DNA of 64,000 nt from Rhodospirillales bacterium (lineage in GTDB: Bacteria; Pseudomonadota; Alphaproteobacteria; Rhodospirillales; Defluviicoccaceae): the NCBI GenBank assembly GCA_016712375.1, contig JADJRE010000005.1:257914-321913 (forward strand), given 5' to 3'. The notes beneath the pieces are model-generated. The model made no database searches. It was not told where the DNA came from and saw nothing but the letters and a program-made list of their open reading frames with translations. The stretch's first letter is position 1, and each line of letters begins with the position of its first letter. Made by a program: the position numbers and the translations under genes. Shown here piece after piece: positions 20,069-28,782 of this stretch.

Positions 20069-20653
20069 ATGAAGCAAATCCGCTCGCTGTGCGTTCTATG
20101 CGGTTCGCGCGAAGGTACCGACCCCGTTTATCGCGAAGCGGCGATTCGGCTGGGCCGGCTGATTGCGGAGCAAAACGTGCGGCTTGTCTACGGCGGAGGC
20201 TCGATCGGCCTGATGGGGATCATCGCCGACGCGGTGCTCTCCGCTGGCGGCGAGGTGGTGGGCGTGATCCCTGACTTTTTGATCCGGTATGAAATTGGTC
20301 ACCACGATCTTACCGATCTGGTCATCACCGGCAGCATGCACGATCGCAAGCGTCGGATGTTCGAGATGGCGGATGCCTTCGTTGTCCTTCCCGGTGGTTT
20401 GGGAACGCTTGATGAGACCTTTGAGCTGATCACCTGGCGGCAGCTTCGGCTGCATGATTCGCCGATCATTGTCCTCGACGTGGAAGGCTATTGGGCGCCG
20501 CTGCTTAAGTTGATCGATGCCACCATCGCCGCCGGTTTCGCCGACCCCGCTACCACCGAGCTGTTCATGGTTGCAAGGACTCCGGAAGAGGTCCTGCAGA
20601 CACTGGCGGGGGTCGTGCCGACAAAGGAAGAGGTGCTAACGAGCCACCTCTAA
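20069..20653 (+). CDS. LOG-family nucleoside 5'-monophosphate phosphoribohydrolase
   Basis: A 194-residue Rossmann-like enzyme. It has the family start LCVLCGSREGTDPVYREAA, the GGGSIGLMGIIAD phosphate loop and the catalytic PGGLGTLDE motif, with the preceding MHDRKRRMFEMADAF. These enzymes release a base from nucleoside monophosphates. Some plant-associated members activate cytokinins, but most bacterial ones serve nucleotide clean-up, so I do not claim hormone production. It is followed 39 bp later by the CNNM gene in the same direction. Confidence 0.92.
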   Translation: MKQIRSLCVLCGSREGTDPVYREAAIRLGRLIAEQNVRLVYGGGSIGLMGIIADAVLSAGGEVVGVIPDFLIRYEIGHHDLTDLVITGSMHDRKRRMFEMADAFVVLPGGLGTLDETFELITWRQLRLHDSPIIVLDVEGYWAPLLKLIDATIAAGFADPATTELFMVARTPEEVLQTLAGVVPTKEEVLTSHL

Positions 20654-20692
20654 TAGTATCCGGAACTTGATGCCGTACGCACTGAAAGTCCG

Positions 20693-22012
20693 ATGATCGT
20701 CGCCCTGGACCTGATCGTCATCCTCCTGCTGGTGCTGCTCAATGGCTTCTTTGCCATGTCGGAGATGGCGCTCGTCTCGTCCCGCCGCGCCCGGCTGAAG
20801 CAATTCGCCGAGAACGGACGGCCGGGAGCCCGCTTGGCGCTGGTACTGGCTGAGGATCCCGCACGCTTCTTGTCCGCGGTCCAGATCGGGATCACGCTCA
20901 TTGGAATTCTTGCCGGAGCGTTTAGCGGCGCCACGCTGGCGCACAAGTTGGCCCCGTGGTTGGCGGGCTTTGCTCCGCTGGCGCCTTTCGCCGAACCAAT
21001 CGCCATCTTCCTCGTCGTCCTCGGCATCACCTACCCGTCACTAATTCTGGGAGAATTGGTGCCAAAACGGATCGCTCTCGCCGATGCGGAAAGCGTCGCG
21101 TCGCGCGTGGCGCGGCCGATGAACGCCCTTTCCAAACTCGCCTTTCCGGCTGTCTGGCTGCTGCGCGTCTCCAGCGAGGCCGTACTGCGGATGCTGGGCT
21201 TGCCGGCACACCGGCAGTCGACGGTGACCGAGGAGGAGGTGAAGGCGATGGTGGCGGAAGGTGCTGACGCCGGCGTCTTCGAGGCCTCCGAGCGGGACAT
21301 GATCGACGGGGTGCTGCGACTTGCCGACCGGCCGGTGAGCGCGATCATGACGCCACGCATCGACGTCATATGGCTCGACCCGTCAGCCGATGCACAAGAA
21401 AGCAGGCTTCGCATCAACGGGAGCGGCCATTCCCGCTTCCCAGTCAGCCGTGCTGGAGTGGACGCAATGGAAGGTGTCGTTCACGCGAAGGATCTGCTCG
21501 ACCGACTCATGGCGGGCGAGCCGTTCGATTTGACCGCCCGCCTCTGCGAACCGCTGTTCGTGCACGAAGGCACGCCGGTGCTGAAGATGCTGGAGCTCTT
21601 CCGCGGAACGCGCGTGCACATGGCCATCGTCGTAGATGAATATGGCAGTTTCGAAGGGATTGTGACGCCAACCGACATTCTCACTGCAATTGCCGGCGCG
21701 TTCCCCGAGGACGCAGAGGAGGCCGAACCGGGGATCGTGCAACGGGACGACGGCTCCTGGCTGATCGATGGCCGCACCGACATTGATCAGGTCGAGCGCA
21801 TCCTCGGTCGCCGCGGTCTCGATACAGACGGTGACTATCACACCCTCGCTGGTTTCGTCCTGTGGCGGTTCGGCCATGTTCCACGCATCGGCGAACACAT
21901 GGAGTGGCGAGATTTGCGATTTGAGGTCGTCGACATGGACGGAAGGCGGATCGACCGCGTTCTGATCACGTCGCTTGGTGATGTCGGCGGCCCGGACCAG
22001 AGTTCCGGCTAG
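20693..22012 (+). CDS. CNNM/CorC-type hemolysin-family transporter
   Basis: A 439-residue membrane protein. DUF21 transmembrane domain at about residues 1-190 (LIVILLLVLLNGFFAMSEMA, SLILGELVPKRIALADAE), a CBS pair at about 205-320 (VSAIMTPRIDVIWLD, AIVVDEYGSFEGIVT) and a CorC_HlyC domain near residues 345-425 (GSWLIDGRTDIDQVERIL). Such proteins are linked to magnesium or cobalt efflux; the old name hemolysin is historical. Likely co-transcribed with the LOG gene. Substrate not shown by sequence. Confidence 0.92.
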   Translation: MIVALDLIVILLLVLLNGFFAMSEMALVSSRRARLKQFAENGRPGARLALVLAEDPARFLSAVQIGITLIGILAGAFSGATLAHKLAPWLAGFAPLAPFAEPIAIFLVVLGITYPSLILGELVPKRIALADAESVASRVARPMNALSKLAFPAVWLLRVSSEAVLRMLGLPAHRQSTVTEEEVKAMVAEGADAGVFEASERDMIDGVLRLADRPVSAIMTPRIDVIWLDPSADAQESRLRINGSGHSRFPVSRAGVDAMEGVVHAKDLLDRLMAGEPFDLTARLCEPLFVHEGTPVLKMLELFRGTRVHMAIVVDEYGSFEGIVTPTDILTAIAGAFPEDAEEAEPGIVQRDDGSWLIDGRTDIDQVERILGRRGLDTDGDYHTLAGFVLWRFGHVPRIGEHMEWRDLRFEVVDMDGRRIDRVLITSLGDVGGPDQSSG

Positions 22013-22039
22013 TCGTATCGGGCTTCCTGGGTGCTCAGG

Positions 22040-22465
22040 CTATGGACGGGGCGCGAGAGTAATCGAGCGGCTGATCGGCTCCATCTTCGCATTGGTTGCG
22101 ACGAACAGGAAGCCGCCGACAAGCCCAAAATTCTTCAAGAATGGCCAGAAGTTGGCCATCCAATCATCGCTGCCGTATGGATAGGCCCAGAAATTATGGA
22201 ATAGAACGGCCGTGACGATACAATAAAAACAGAACAGAATCGCAAACTGTCGTGCGTAGATGTTTAATAGGATCCCCAATGAGCCGAACACTTCCAGGCT
22301 ACCACCAAGAAGCAGCAAAAACCATCCTGGCATCGGCATGCCGGAAGCGTTTGCCTGGGCGACGGCGCCAGAGAAATCGAAGATCTTGTCGAGGGCACTG
22401 AACGGGAACAACAGAACAAGGCAGAAACGCGCAAGAAATGGAAGATACCGGTCAATGCCGCTCAT
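22040..22465 (-). CDS. DoxX-family membrane protein
   Basis: A 141-residue four-helix inner-membrane protein. FCLVLLFPFSALDKIFDF and a later ITAVLFHNFW-like block with FLKNFGLVGGFL define DoxX. It is clearly a paralogue of the 26519-26974 gene, sharing PFS.LDKIF, L.HNFW.Y and W.FLKNFGL.GG. It is last in a minus-strand row after a VOC protein. DoxX proteins are associated with quinone-linked oxidation and oxidative stress, but this subgroup has no proven reaction. Confidence 0.88.
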   Translation of the reverse strand: MSGIDRYLPFLARFCLVLLFPFSALDKIFDFSGAVAQANASGMPMPGWFLLLLGGSLEVFGSLGILLNIYARQFAILFCFYCIVTAVLFHNFWAYPYGSDDWMANFWPFLKNFGLVGGFLFVATNAKMEPISRSITLAPRP

Positions 22466-22512
22466 GATCTCGATCCTTGCCGTCTCTGGGCGAAGAGGCC
22501 AATGGAAAGCCG

Positions 22513-23607
22513 TCAGGGTTGCACAAGTCGCATCGCATGACCGTCCGGGTCACGCACCATGACCGCACGGGAGAACCCCATCTTTGGGTTGGTCACGGCC
22601 GTCACCTCGGGGGAGACGAAGCGGACGCCGGCGGCGCGGAGCGCTTCGGCCGCCGCCTGTACGTCGTTGACGATCAGAGAGGTCTGCCAGTGCCAGAGGT
22701 CGTCGGCTGCGGTGTCCAGCGGCATAGGCCGACCACCAGGCGGCGTCTCGTATTGCAGGAATTCGACGTGCGGCGGCGCTTCTGCGGGCAAGACCGCAGT
22801 CACTCTAACCCGGGCACCGAAGACGCTGTCGAGATATTCCTGGGTTAGGCCGATGTTCAGACTGCCGCCGCCTACCGTCATCCCCAGCAGGTCGCGATAG
22901 AAGGCGAGGCTCGCTGCCGTATCGCCGACAGTGATTGCGGTGTGATCGATGCCGAGGAAAAGCTGGTTGCTCGCCCGGTGCCAGCGGGCCTCTCCCTTGT
23001 CGGGCGGAAACCACAGCAGCTCGAGATTGTGATTGTCGGGATCGCGGAACTTTATCGCCTTGATCCCCGCCGCCGGGACGTTGGAAGCGGGGATCGTCTG
23101 CGGTTCGGGAGAAATCTGTCGCACACCGTGCCGCTGCAGCGTCTCGTACGCTTTCTCCATGTCGCTGACGACGATGGCCATGTGTTCGAACCAAAGGTCG
23201 TTGCTGCGGGAGGGAACTGGTACGAGCCGGCCATCAGGAGGCGCGACGTACTGGGTCAGCTCGACGATCTGCTCGCCGAGCCGCATGTGGACAATCCGTG
23301 CATTCGAACCGAAGACACCTTGCAGACTATCGTATGCGGCGCCGGTGACACGAAAGTCCGCGATCTTCTCAAAGCCCAGGACGTCCGCATAAAAGGCCAG
23401 GGACCGATCCATGTCGGATACCGTGAAGCCGATCATTGCGACCCTTTGGACGGCAACAGGGGCACCGTCGCGGCAAAGAACTGGAGTGCACCAGACGATA
23501 AAAACCAATGCTAACGCCAAGCGCATCGCATTTCGCACATCAAGCGGGACGCGCCATCGAAGAGCGTCCCTCTCCTGCCGGATTACCTGCGTTGCGGTGG
23601 CTGCCAC
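22513..23607 (-). CDS. Exported two-domain VOC (glyoxalase/dioxygenase fold) protein
   Basis: A 364-residue protein starting at GTG 23607, which has a very strong GGAGAGGGAG site. After a roughly 27-residue basic lead comes a hydrophobic signal segment (LALALVFIVWCTPVLC). Two VOC domains follow, residues about 52-205 (VAMIGFTVSDMDRSLAFYAD) and 220-360 (IDHTAITVGDTAASLAFYRD). VOC proteins bind a divalent metal and act on small carbonyl or aromatic compounds; export is unusual for them. 47 bp upstream of the DoxX gene and 42 bp downstream of the MFS gene, so one transcript is likely. Substrate unknown. Confidence 0.85.
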   Translation of the reverse strand: MAATATQVIRQERDALRWRVPLDVRNAMRLALALVFIVWCTPVLCRDGAPVAVQRVAMIGFTVSDMDRSLAFYADVLGFEKIADFRVTGAAYDSLQGVFGSNARIVHMRLGEQIVELTQYVAPPDGRLVPVPSRSNDLWFEHMAIVVSDMEKAYETLQRHGVRQISPEPQTIPASNVPAAGIKAIKFRDPDNHNLELLWFPPDKGEARWHRASNQLFLGIDHTAITVGDTAASLAFYRDLLGMTVGGGSLNIGLTQEYLDSVFGARVRVTAVLPAEAPPHVEFLQYETPPGGRPMPLDTAADDLWHWQTSLIVNDVQAAAEALRAAGVRFVSPEVTAVTNPKMGFSRAVMVRDPDGHAMRLVQP

Positions 23608-23649
23608 TGCTCCCTCTCCTGTCCTGTTTACCGGATCGGCCGTCGCCGG

Positions 23650-24927
23650 CTAGTGGCGTGTGGACGCTGCGCTGTTAGGAGCGGTTCCGGCACGGGAGCC
23701 CGCCACGAGGACGTTCGCTAGCACAATGAGTAGGACGGCGATGGCGGCGGCACCGAAATAAACTTCCGACAGCTGTAAATCCGCCAGTTGGCGCAACGGT
23801 CCTACCGCGAAGGCGCCGATGCCGTATCCAATCATGTAAGCGGCGACCATCCAGCCCGAGGCCGTCTCCACGAAGCGTGGTGTTTCGCTGCTGGCAGTGC
23901 CAATGCTCAGCGGCAGGCAGGCCGAGCATGCCAGGCCCGCGAGTGCGAACGCCGCCACGCCGAACACCGCGCTTGACGACCAGGCGACGCACACCAGCGC
24001 GGCAGTGATCAACACCGGCAGGGCACGAAAGATCAGCAGTGGAGAAATGCGTGTGGAAAGCAGAGCAACGAGAAGACGACCAATGGTTACCGCTGCCCAG
24101 AACACAGCGAGCGCCAGGTTGGCAGTAGCATCGAGAAGGGCCCGCTGCTGATGCAGGTAAACCGTTCCCCAGTTGCCGAAGAGGGTTTCGCAGATCCCAT
24201 AGAGAAGCGCGAAGGCGATCCAGATCCAGAAACGCCGCGGCAATGCCCGGGCGACTTCAAAGGCGCCGAGCGAGGCGGCGCCGGTGGCGGTAGCGAGGAT
24301 GAGAGGCTGTGTTAGCGCTACGAGGGCCAAAATCACTGCGGCAATCGCAATCGCCAGCGGCAGAAGCCACCACCCTCCGCCGTCGGAGAGCAGCGAAACA
24401 ATCAATGGCGCCAGTGCCGTCCCAGTACCCAGCAGCGTGTGCAGCGCCGTGATGGCAGTTTCACTGCGGTTGGGGAAGAAGCTTGCGGCGTAAGCGTTGA
24501 TCGCGGTCAGGGTCGAACCAAACCCGATCCCCAGCAGCCCCGTCGCCACCAGGATCATCGCGAAGGCAACAAGGGGACTGCCGGCGAGCGTGCTGCTTAA
24601 CGCAAACGTCCCCATCGATACCGCGTTGCAGCCGAAGCCTGCCAGCAGCACCGCCTTCAAGCCCTTCCATCGGGCCAGCGTTGGCGCAAGCAGCGAGGCG
24701 AGCACTGAGCCAATGAAAAGCGGCAAGAAGATGCTGCCGTACTGATTGCTGGAAAAGCCATATCCGTCGGCGGCGGTCAGAATGGTAGCGGCGGCCGGAA
24801 AGCTGACGAGCGCCAGTCCTTGAGCCAGTCCGCCGCCGTAGACGACGGCAATTTCAGCGCCGCGAGCCAACGACACTGTCTCGCGGGCAGTGCGGCCGGT
24901 ACGGACACACGCTCTCTGGCTGCGCAA
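23650..24927 (-). CDS. MFS transporter
   Basis: A 425-residue protein with twelve hydrophobic helices. The loop between helices 2 and 3 (LAPTLARWKGLKAVLLAGFG) and the INAYAASFFPNRSETAITAL region resemble the sugar-porter branch near FucP. It lies between the lactonase (198 bp upstream) and the VOC gene (42 bp downstream), so a sugar, lactone or sugar acid is the likeliest cargo; this is from context only. The 198-bp gap upstream, 24928-25124, shows no gene and may hold a promoter. Confidence 0.87.
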   Translation of the reverse strand: MRSQRACVRTGRTARETVSLARGAEIAVVYGGGLAQGLALVSFPAAATILTAADGYGFSSNQYGSIFLPLFIGSVLASLLAPTLARWKGLKAVLLAGFGCNAVSMGTFALSSTLAGSPLVAFAMILVATGLLGIGFGSTLTAINAYAASFFPNRSETAITALHTLLGTGTALAPLIVSLLSDGGGWWLLPLAIAIAAVILALVALTQPLILATATGAASLGAFEVARALPRRFWIWIAFALLYGICETLFGNWGTVYLHQQRALLDATANLALAVFWAAVTIGRLLVALLSTRISPLLIFRALPVLITAALVCVAWSSSAVFGVAAFALAGLACSACLPLSIGTASSETPRFVETASGWMVAAYMIGYGIGAFAVGPLRQLADLQLSEVYFGAAAIAVLLIVLANVLVAGSRAGTAPNSAASTRH

Positions 24928-25124
24928 CTGCCGTGGTCAAGGTCCCTGCCCCCTTTGGATCAGTGCCTGACGGTGATGCTCCGACCTGTACGCATGCAGT
25001 CGAAGCCACAATCATTTCACTACGTTAAGCAAACATCGCGGCTGGACCAAGTACAAACTTGCCGTGCTCGCCGTGCCCAGATGCGGCGCTGTCGCTGCTG
25101 AGTGCCGGCGGTTCGCCGCGGCCA

Positions 25125-26036
25125 TCAAGGACGCTGCGCGCCGCGCTGGTTGGTGTAGACGGCGAAGAGCGCCTGCGAGGCGCAGATGAACAGGCGGCTG
25201 CGGTAACGGCCGCCGAAGGTAAGGTTGGCGACGGTCGCCGGGACCTTGATCTTGCCCAGCAGCGCCCCCGATGGATCGATGCAGTGTACGCCGTCACCGG
25301 CGCTGCTCCAGACGTTGCCGTCCTCGTCGCAGCGTATGCCGTCCGCGCTGCCGGGAGCCACCTGATGGAAAAGTCTGCCACCGGCCAGGAAGCCGTTATC
25401 GTCCACGTCGAAAACGCGAATGTGGCGAACAGGGACTTCCTCGAACTGCACGCCGGTCTCCACCACGTAGAGGCGGCGTTCATCAGGGGAAAAACATAGC
25501 CCGTTCGGCCCCGCAAAATCGTCGGCGGCGACGCGCATTGCGCCTGACCGGGGATCCAGGCGATAGACGCGGGTCGGTAACTCGGAAGGCCGTTTTCCGC
25601 CCTCGTAGTCGGTCTGAATTCCGTACGGCGGATCGGTAAACCAGATCGTCCCGTCCGACTTCACGACAATGTCGTTCGGCGAGTTCAGGCGCTTGCCGTC
25701 AAACTGTTCGGCGAGCACCGTCAGTTCTCCGTCCAGCTCCGTCCGCACAACGCATCGCCCGCCATGCAAGCAAGTGATCAAGCGGCCCTCGCGATCGCGG
25801 GTCTGACCATTGGGAAAGCCCGCCGGCTGGCGGAATACCTGAACACCAGCATGCTCTGTCCAGCACAGGATCCGGTCGTTCGGAATGTCGCTGAACAGGA
25901 GGCAGCGCATGTCGGCGAACCATGCCGGACCCTCCAGCCAACGAAAGCCATCGGCCAGCTTCTCCAAAGGAGCATTCGGCAGAACGAACCGCCGGAAGCG
26001 TCGGTCGATGATCTCGAAGTTATCCATCGCGCTCAC
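25125..26036 (-). CDS. SMP-30/gluconolactonase family protein
   Basis: A 303-residue six-bladed beta-propeller. The metal ligands expected in gluconolactonases are visible: Glu in FRWLEGPAWF, Asn in LNSPNDIVV, Asn in GPNGLCFSPDE and Asp in GSADGIRCDEDGNVW. The family hydrolyses sugar lactones with a divalent metal. No signal peptide, so cytoplasmic. The start overlaps the cupin stop by four bases (ATGA), so the two are translated together. Opposite it, the divergent arm encodes a glucose-dehydrogenase-like SDR whose product would be a lactone. Confidence 0.92.
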   Translation of the reverse strand: MSAMDNFEIIDRRFRRFVLPNAPLEKLADGFRWLEGPAWFADMRCLLFSDIPNDRILCWTEHAGVQVFRQPAGFPNGQTRDREGRLITCLHGGRCVVRTELDGELTVLAEQFDGKRLNSPNDIVVKSDGTIWFTDPPYGIQTDYEGGKRPSELPTRVYRLDPRSGAMRVAADDFAGPNGLCFSPDERRLYVVETGVQFEEVPVRHIRVFDVDDNGFLAGGRLFHQVAPGSADGIRCDEDGNVWSSAGDGVHCIDPSGALLGKIKVPATVANLTFGGRYRSRLFICASQALFAVYTNQRGAQRP

Positions 26037-26485
26037 GCGAAAGCACCGGGACGTGCGCCGATCCAGGCCTCGTCTTCGAGCTGGACGATCATTAAGACAG
26101 CCGGCGCATCGCCCACCGTTCCCGAACAGTGGCCCTGATGTCCGTGAACATCCGGCTTGGAGTTCTGGTCGGCACCAAACGATAGCTCGCCGGGTCCCAT
26201 CTCTACGCGCGTTCCATCAGTGGTCTCCACGAACCAGCAGCCCGACAAGGGAACGATCCACTGCGGTTTAGGGTTGCCGTGCCAGTCACCGATCCAGCCG
26301 ATCGGCAGCGTAGCAATCAGCACCGTCGACTTTGCGGTTACGAGATGGTCGTTCCATTGCGGCGCAGCCGCGCCGCCCATGCTCTGCAACTGAAAAGCCG
26401 AAAGGGTGCAGTGGGTCTGGTGCGTCGCGCCGTCATCGTCGGTCCAGACGTGCCAGTAGGTTATCTGCGGAGCTGTGCCCGCCAT
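26033..26485 (-). CDS. Cupin-domain protein
   Basis: A 150-residue single-domain cupin. Recognisable parts are the LIATLPIGWIGDWHGNPKPQW strand pair, the GCWFVETTDGTRVEMGPGELSFG core and the later histidines in VHGHQGH. Such folds often bind a metal and either bind or isomerise sugars. It sits between a DoxX gene (33 bp upstream) and the lactonase (4-bp overlap). The exact reaction is unknown. Confidence 0.82.
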   Translation of the reverse strand: MAGTAPQITYWHVWTDDDGATHQTHCTLSAFQLQSMGGAAAPQWNDHLVTAKSTVLIATLPIGWIGDWHGNPKPQWIVPLSGCWFVETTDGTRVEMGPGELSFGADQNSKPDVHGHQGHCSGTVGDAPAVLMIVQLEDEAWIGARPGAFA

Positions 26486-26518
26486 TTGTCGCTTCCTCTC
26501 CTGTGGGAGCGGATCCGG

Positions 26519-26974
26519 TTAGTCGGCGAGGATCGAAATGGCGTGCCTCTCCTCGCCCGCGACGTGTTCAGTCTGCGCCATCAGGCTGCCACCGAGAACG
26601 ACCAACAGCAAGCCGCCCGCGAGCCCGAAGTTCTTGAGGAAATCCCAGACGTGCGGATAACCCTCGCTGTCTGGTGACCAGAAGCGGGAGTAGACCCAGA
26701 AGTTGTGGTAGAGCAAGGCTGTGATGACGCAATAGCCCGCCAGGACAAACGCCGCCACCCGATCGTGCCAACCGACGATGATGCAGATCGGGGCGACGAA
26801 CTCGACCGTCATCGCCAGTACGAGAAGCACTGGCCCACCCGGCAGAAAACTGCCGTTCGCCTGCCTCAGGGCATTGCGCCAGTTGAATATCTTGTCGAGG
26901 CCGCTGAACGGGAAAATTATCACCAGGCAGATTTTCGCCAAGACGGGAACTGCGCCTGCGACCAGCCACTCCAT
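26519..26974 (-). CDS. DoxX-family membrane protein
   Basis: A 151-residue protein read from ATG 26974; the frame is open further upstream but that part is not protein-like. Four helices, with IFPFSGLDKIFNWRNAL and VITALLYHNFWVYSRFW then DFLKNFGLAGGLLLV. It is paralogous to the gene at 22040-22465 and divergent from an NDH-2-type dehydrogenase 200 bp away. First gene of the minus-strand arm (DoxX-cupin-lactonase). Confidence 0.88.
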   Translation of the reverse strand: MEWLVAGAVPVLAKICLVIIFPFSGLDKIFNWRNALRQANGSFLPGGPVLLVLAMTVEFVAPICIIVGWHDRVAAFVLAGYCVITALLYHNFWVYSRFWSPDSEGYPHVWDFLKNFGLAGGLLLVVLGGSLMAQTEHVAGEERHAISILAD

Positions 26975-27174
26975 GAATCCGAGCTCTCCCCTGGGCGGCA
27001 CCAACGCGCCGGCTACTCCCGGCCGCTGCGCGTTACTGGCAAAACATGGTAGTGAATTAACCCAGCGACACCACCGCAAAACTGAGGCAAACTCCGGCCG
27101 CGAAGAAGGAGGCGCGGTCTCCCGTGTGGTTCACCGGGTGATTGCATTCGAGCACGTCGGGGGAACGGCGGCCG

Positions 27175-28782
27175 TTGGCGAACAAGCCTGAACATCGGAT
27201 CGTGATCCTCGGAGGGGGGTTCGGCGGTGTGTTCACCGCCAGGCACTTGCGCCAACGCGCCGGCAGCCACATCCATGTCGAACTTATCAGCCGCAACAAT
27301 TTCTTTGTCTTCCAGCCCCTCCTGCCGGAGGTCGCCGGTGGCGGCGTACATCCTTCCGATGCCGTCAGCCCGCTGCGGCTGTATCTGCCGAGCGTCAAGG
27401 TTCGGATCGCGGAAGTGCGGAAGATCGATTTCACGACGAACACGGTTCACGTCACGGCAGGCCGCGATCGCGAGATTGCTATTGTTCACTACGACCAGCT
27501 GGTAATCGCGCTCGGCCAGGAGGTCGATCTCAGCAGAACGCCCGGACTTGCCGAGCGGGCGCTGGTGATGAAGGACATTGTCGACGCGTTCAAAGTTCGC
27601 AATCAGGTCCTCGGCTGTCTGGAAGAAGCAGACCAAACCATTGATCCGAGGCGCAAGCGGCGCCTGCTTACCTTTGTCGTCATTGGCGGTGGCTTTACCG
27701 GCGTCGAAACGGTGGGGGAAGTGCAGGAACTGATCCGGAAGGCGCTTCGCCATTATCCCGGTATCCGCCTGGACGAGATCAGAATTGTCCTCATTCAGCA
27801 CGGTGCTCGCATCCTGCCCGAACTACCGGAGCATCTGGCGACGTTTGCGGCAGACGCGCTGCGCCGTCGCCGCATCGAGATTCTGCTCAAGACCGGCGTC
27901 AGGGCGGTAGGGCCCACGGGAATCGAGATCGACGGGGACTTGGTGCTCGACGCGGAGACGATCATCGCCGCCATCGGCAACGCGCCTTCCCCGCTGATGA
28001 AATCCATGCAGTTGCCATTGCAGCACGGTCGGATCGTTGTCGATCAAAGCCTGCGGGTTGCCGGCTTGCAGAATGTCTGGGCACTGGGGGACAACGCCCT
28101 CATCCCGCTGAGCGGCGATGATTCTGCTCAAGCGCCGCCGCTTGCCCAGTTCGCCTTTCGGGAGGCGAAGGTCCTCGCCAGGAACATCCTCGCCAGCATT
28201 CAAGGTCACCCTCTCGCGGCGTTTGAATACAAATCCTTGGGCACGATGGCGTCGCTCGGCGCGCACTCCGGAGTCGCCGAAATCTTGGGCGTGCGGGTTA
28301 CCGGGTTCCTCGCCTGGGCGGCTTGGAAGCTTCTTTATCTGAGCCTGCTTCCAGGCTGGCCCATGCGCATCCGGGTGGCGATCGACTGGTCGCTGAACTT
28401 GGTGTTCAGCCGCAGCATCGTTGAGATCCGCGCCGCAGGCTCGGAAAGTCGTGCCATCCGCCTGCTTGCTGGCGACATGGTGCTGGAGCCGGGGTTCGAG
28501 CCCGTCGGCGTTTACGTCGTAACCTCCGGCACCTTCGAACTCTCCTGTCCCACAACCGATGTGGACGAAGCGAACTGCCCGAGCAGCAGACTCGGGCCAG
28601 GCGATTGCTTCGGCTTGTCGCTTGACGGCAAACCTCCGGCGGAGCCGCAACGCGTACGCGCGTGTGAGGACTCGACGGCCTACTTCATCGACAGGGCCGA
28701 CCTGAAACGATTGGCGATGGTGACTGCGCTGCTTGAACGGCGAGCGCAAACGGCTGTTCAAGTGGGGCCAGAAAGCACATGA
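27175..28782 (+). CDS. NDH-2-like NAD(P)H:quinone oxidoreductase with C-terminal cNMP-binding-like domain
   Basis: About 535 residues from TTG 27175 (GGGGGA upstream; an in-frame TTG at 27142 is an alternative). The FAD dinucleotide motif RIVILGGGFGGVFTARHL is at the start, the NAD motif VVIGGGFTGVETVGE near residue 175, and GDNALIPL before the flavin end. An amphipathic membrane segment (WAAWKLLYLSLLPGWPM) follows. The last ~100 residues form a jelly-roll pattern (GDMVLEPGFEPVGVYVVTSG, LGPGDCFG) like cyclic-nucleotide-binding regulators, but the ligand-gripping RxA motif is not apparent. It would oxidise NADH and reduce quinone. ATGA overlap with the glucosidase gene. Confidence 0.85.
   Translation: MANKPEHRIVILGGGFGGVFTARHLRQRAGSHIHVELISRNNFFVFQPLLPEVAGGGVHPSDAVSPLRLYLPSVKVRIAEVRKIDFTTNTVHVTAGRDREIAIVHYDQLVIALGQEVDLSRTPGLAERALVMKDIVDAFKVRNQVLGCLEEADQTIDPRRKRRLLTFVVIGGGFTGVETVGEVQELIRKALRHYPGIRLDEIRIVLIQHGARILPELPEHLATFAADALRRRRIEILLKTGVRAVGPTGIEIDGDLVLDAETIIAAIGNAPSPLMKSMQLPLQHGRIVVDQSLRVAGLQNVWALGDNALIPLSGDDSAQAPPLAQFAFREAKVLARNILASIQGHPLAAFEYKSLGTMASLGAHSGVAEILGVRVTGFLAWAAWKLLYLSLLPGWPMRIRVAIDWSLNLVFSRSIVEIRAAGSESRAIRLLAGDMVLEPGFEPVGVYVVTSGTFELSCPTTDVDEANCPSSRLGPGDCFGLSLDGKPPAEPQRVRACEDSTAYFIDRADLKRLAMVTALLERRAQTAVQVGPEST

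Noticed and set aside
20069..20653. Cytokinin production by the LOG enzyme
   Set aside because: The motif only shows a nucleotide base-releasing enzyme; no isopentenyl transferase partner is present.
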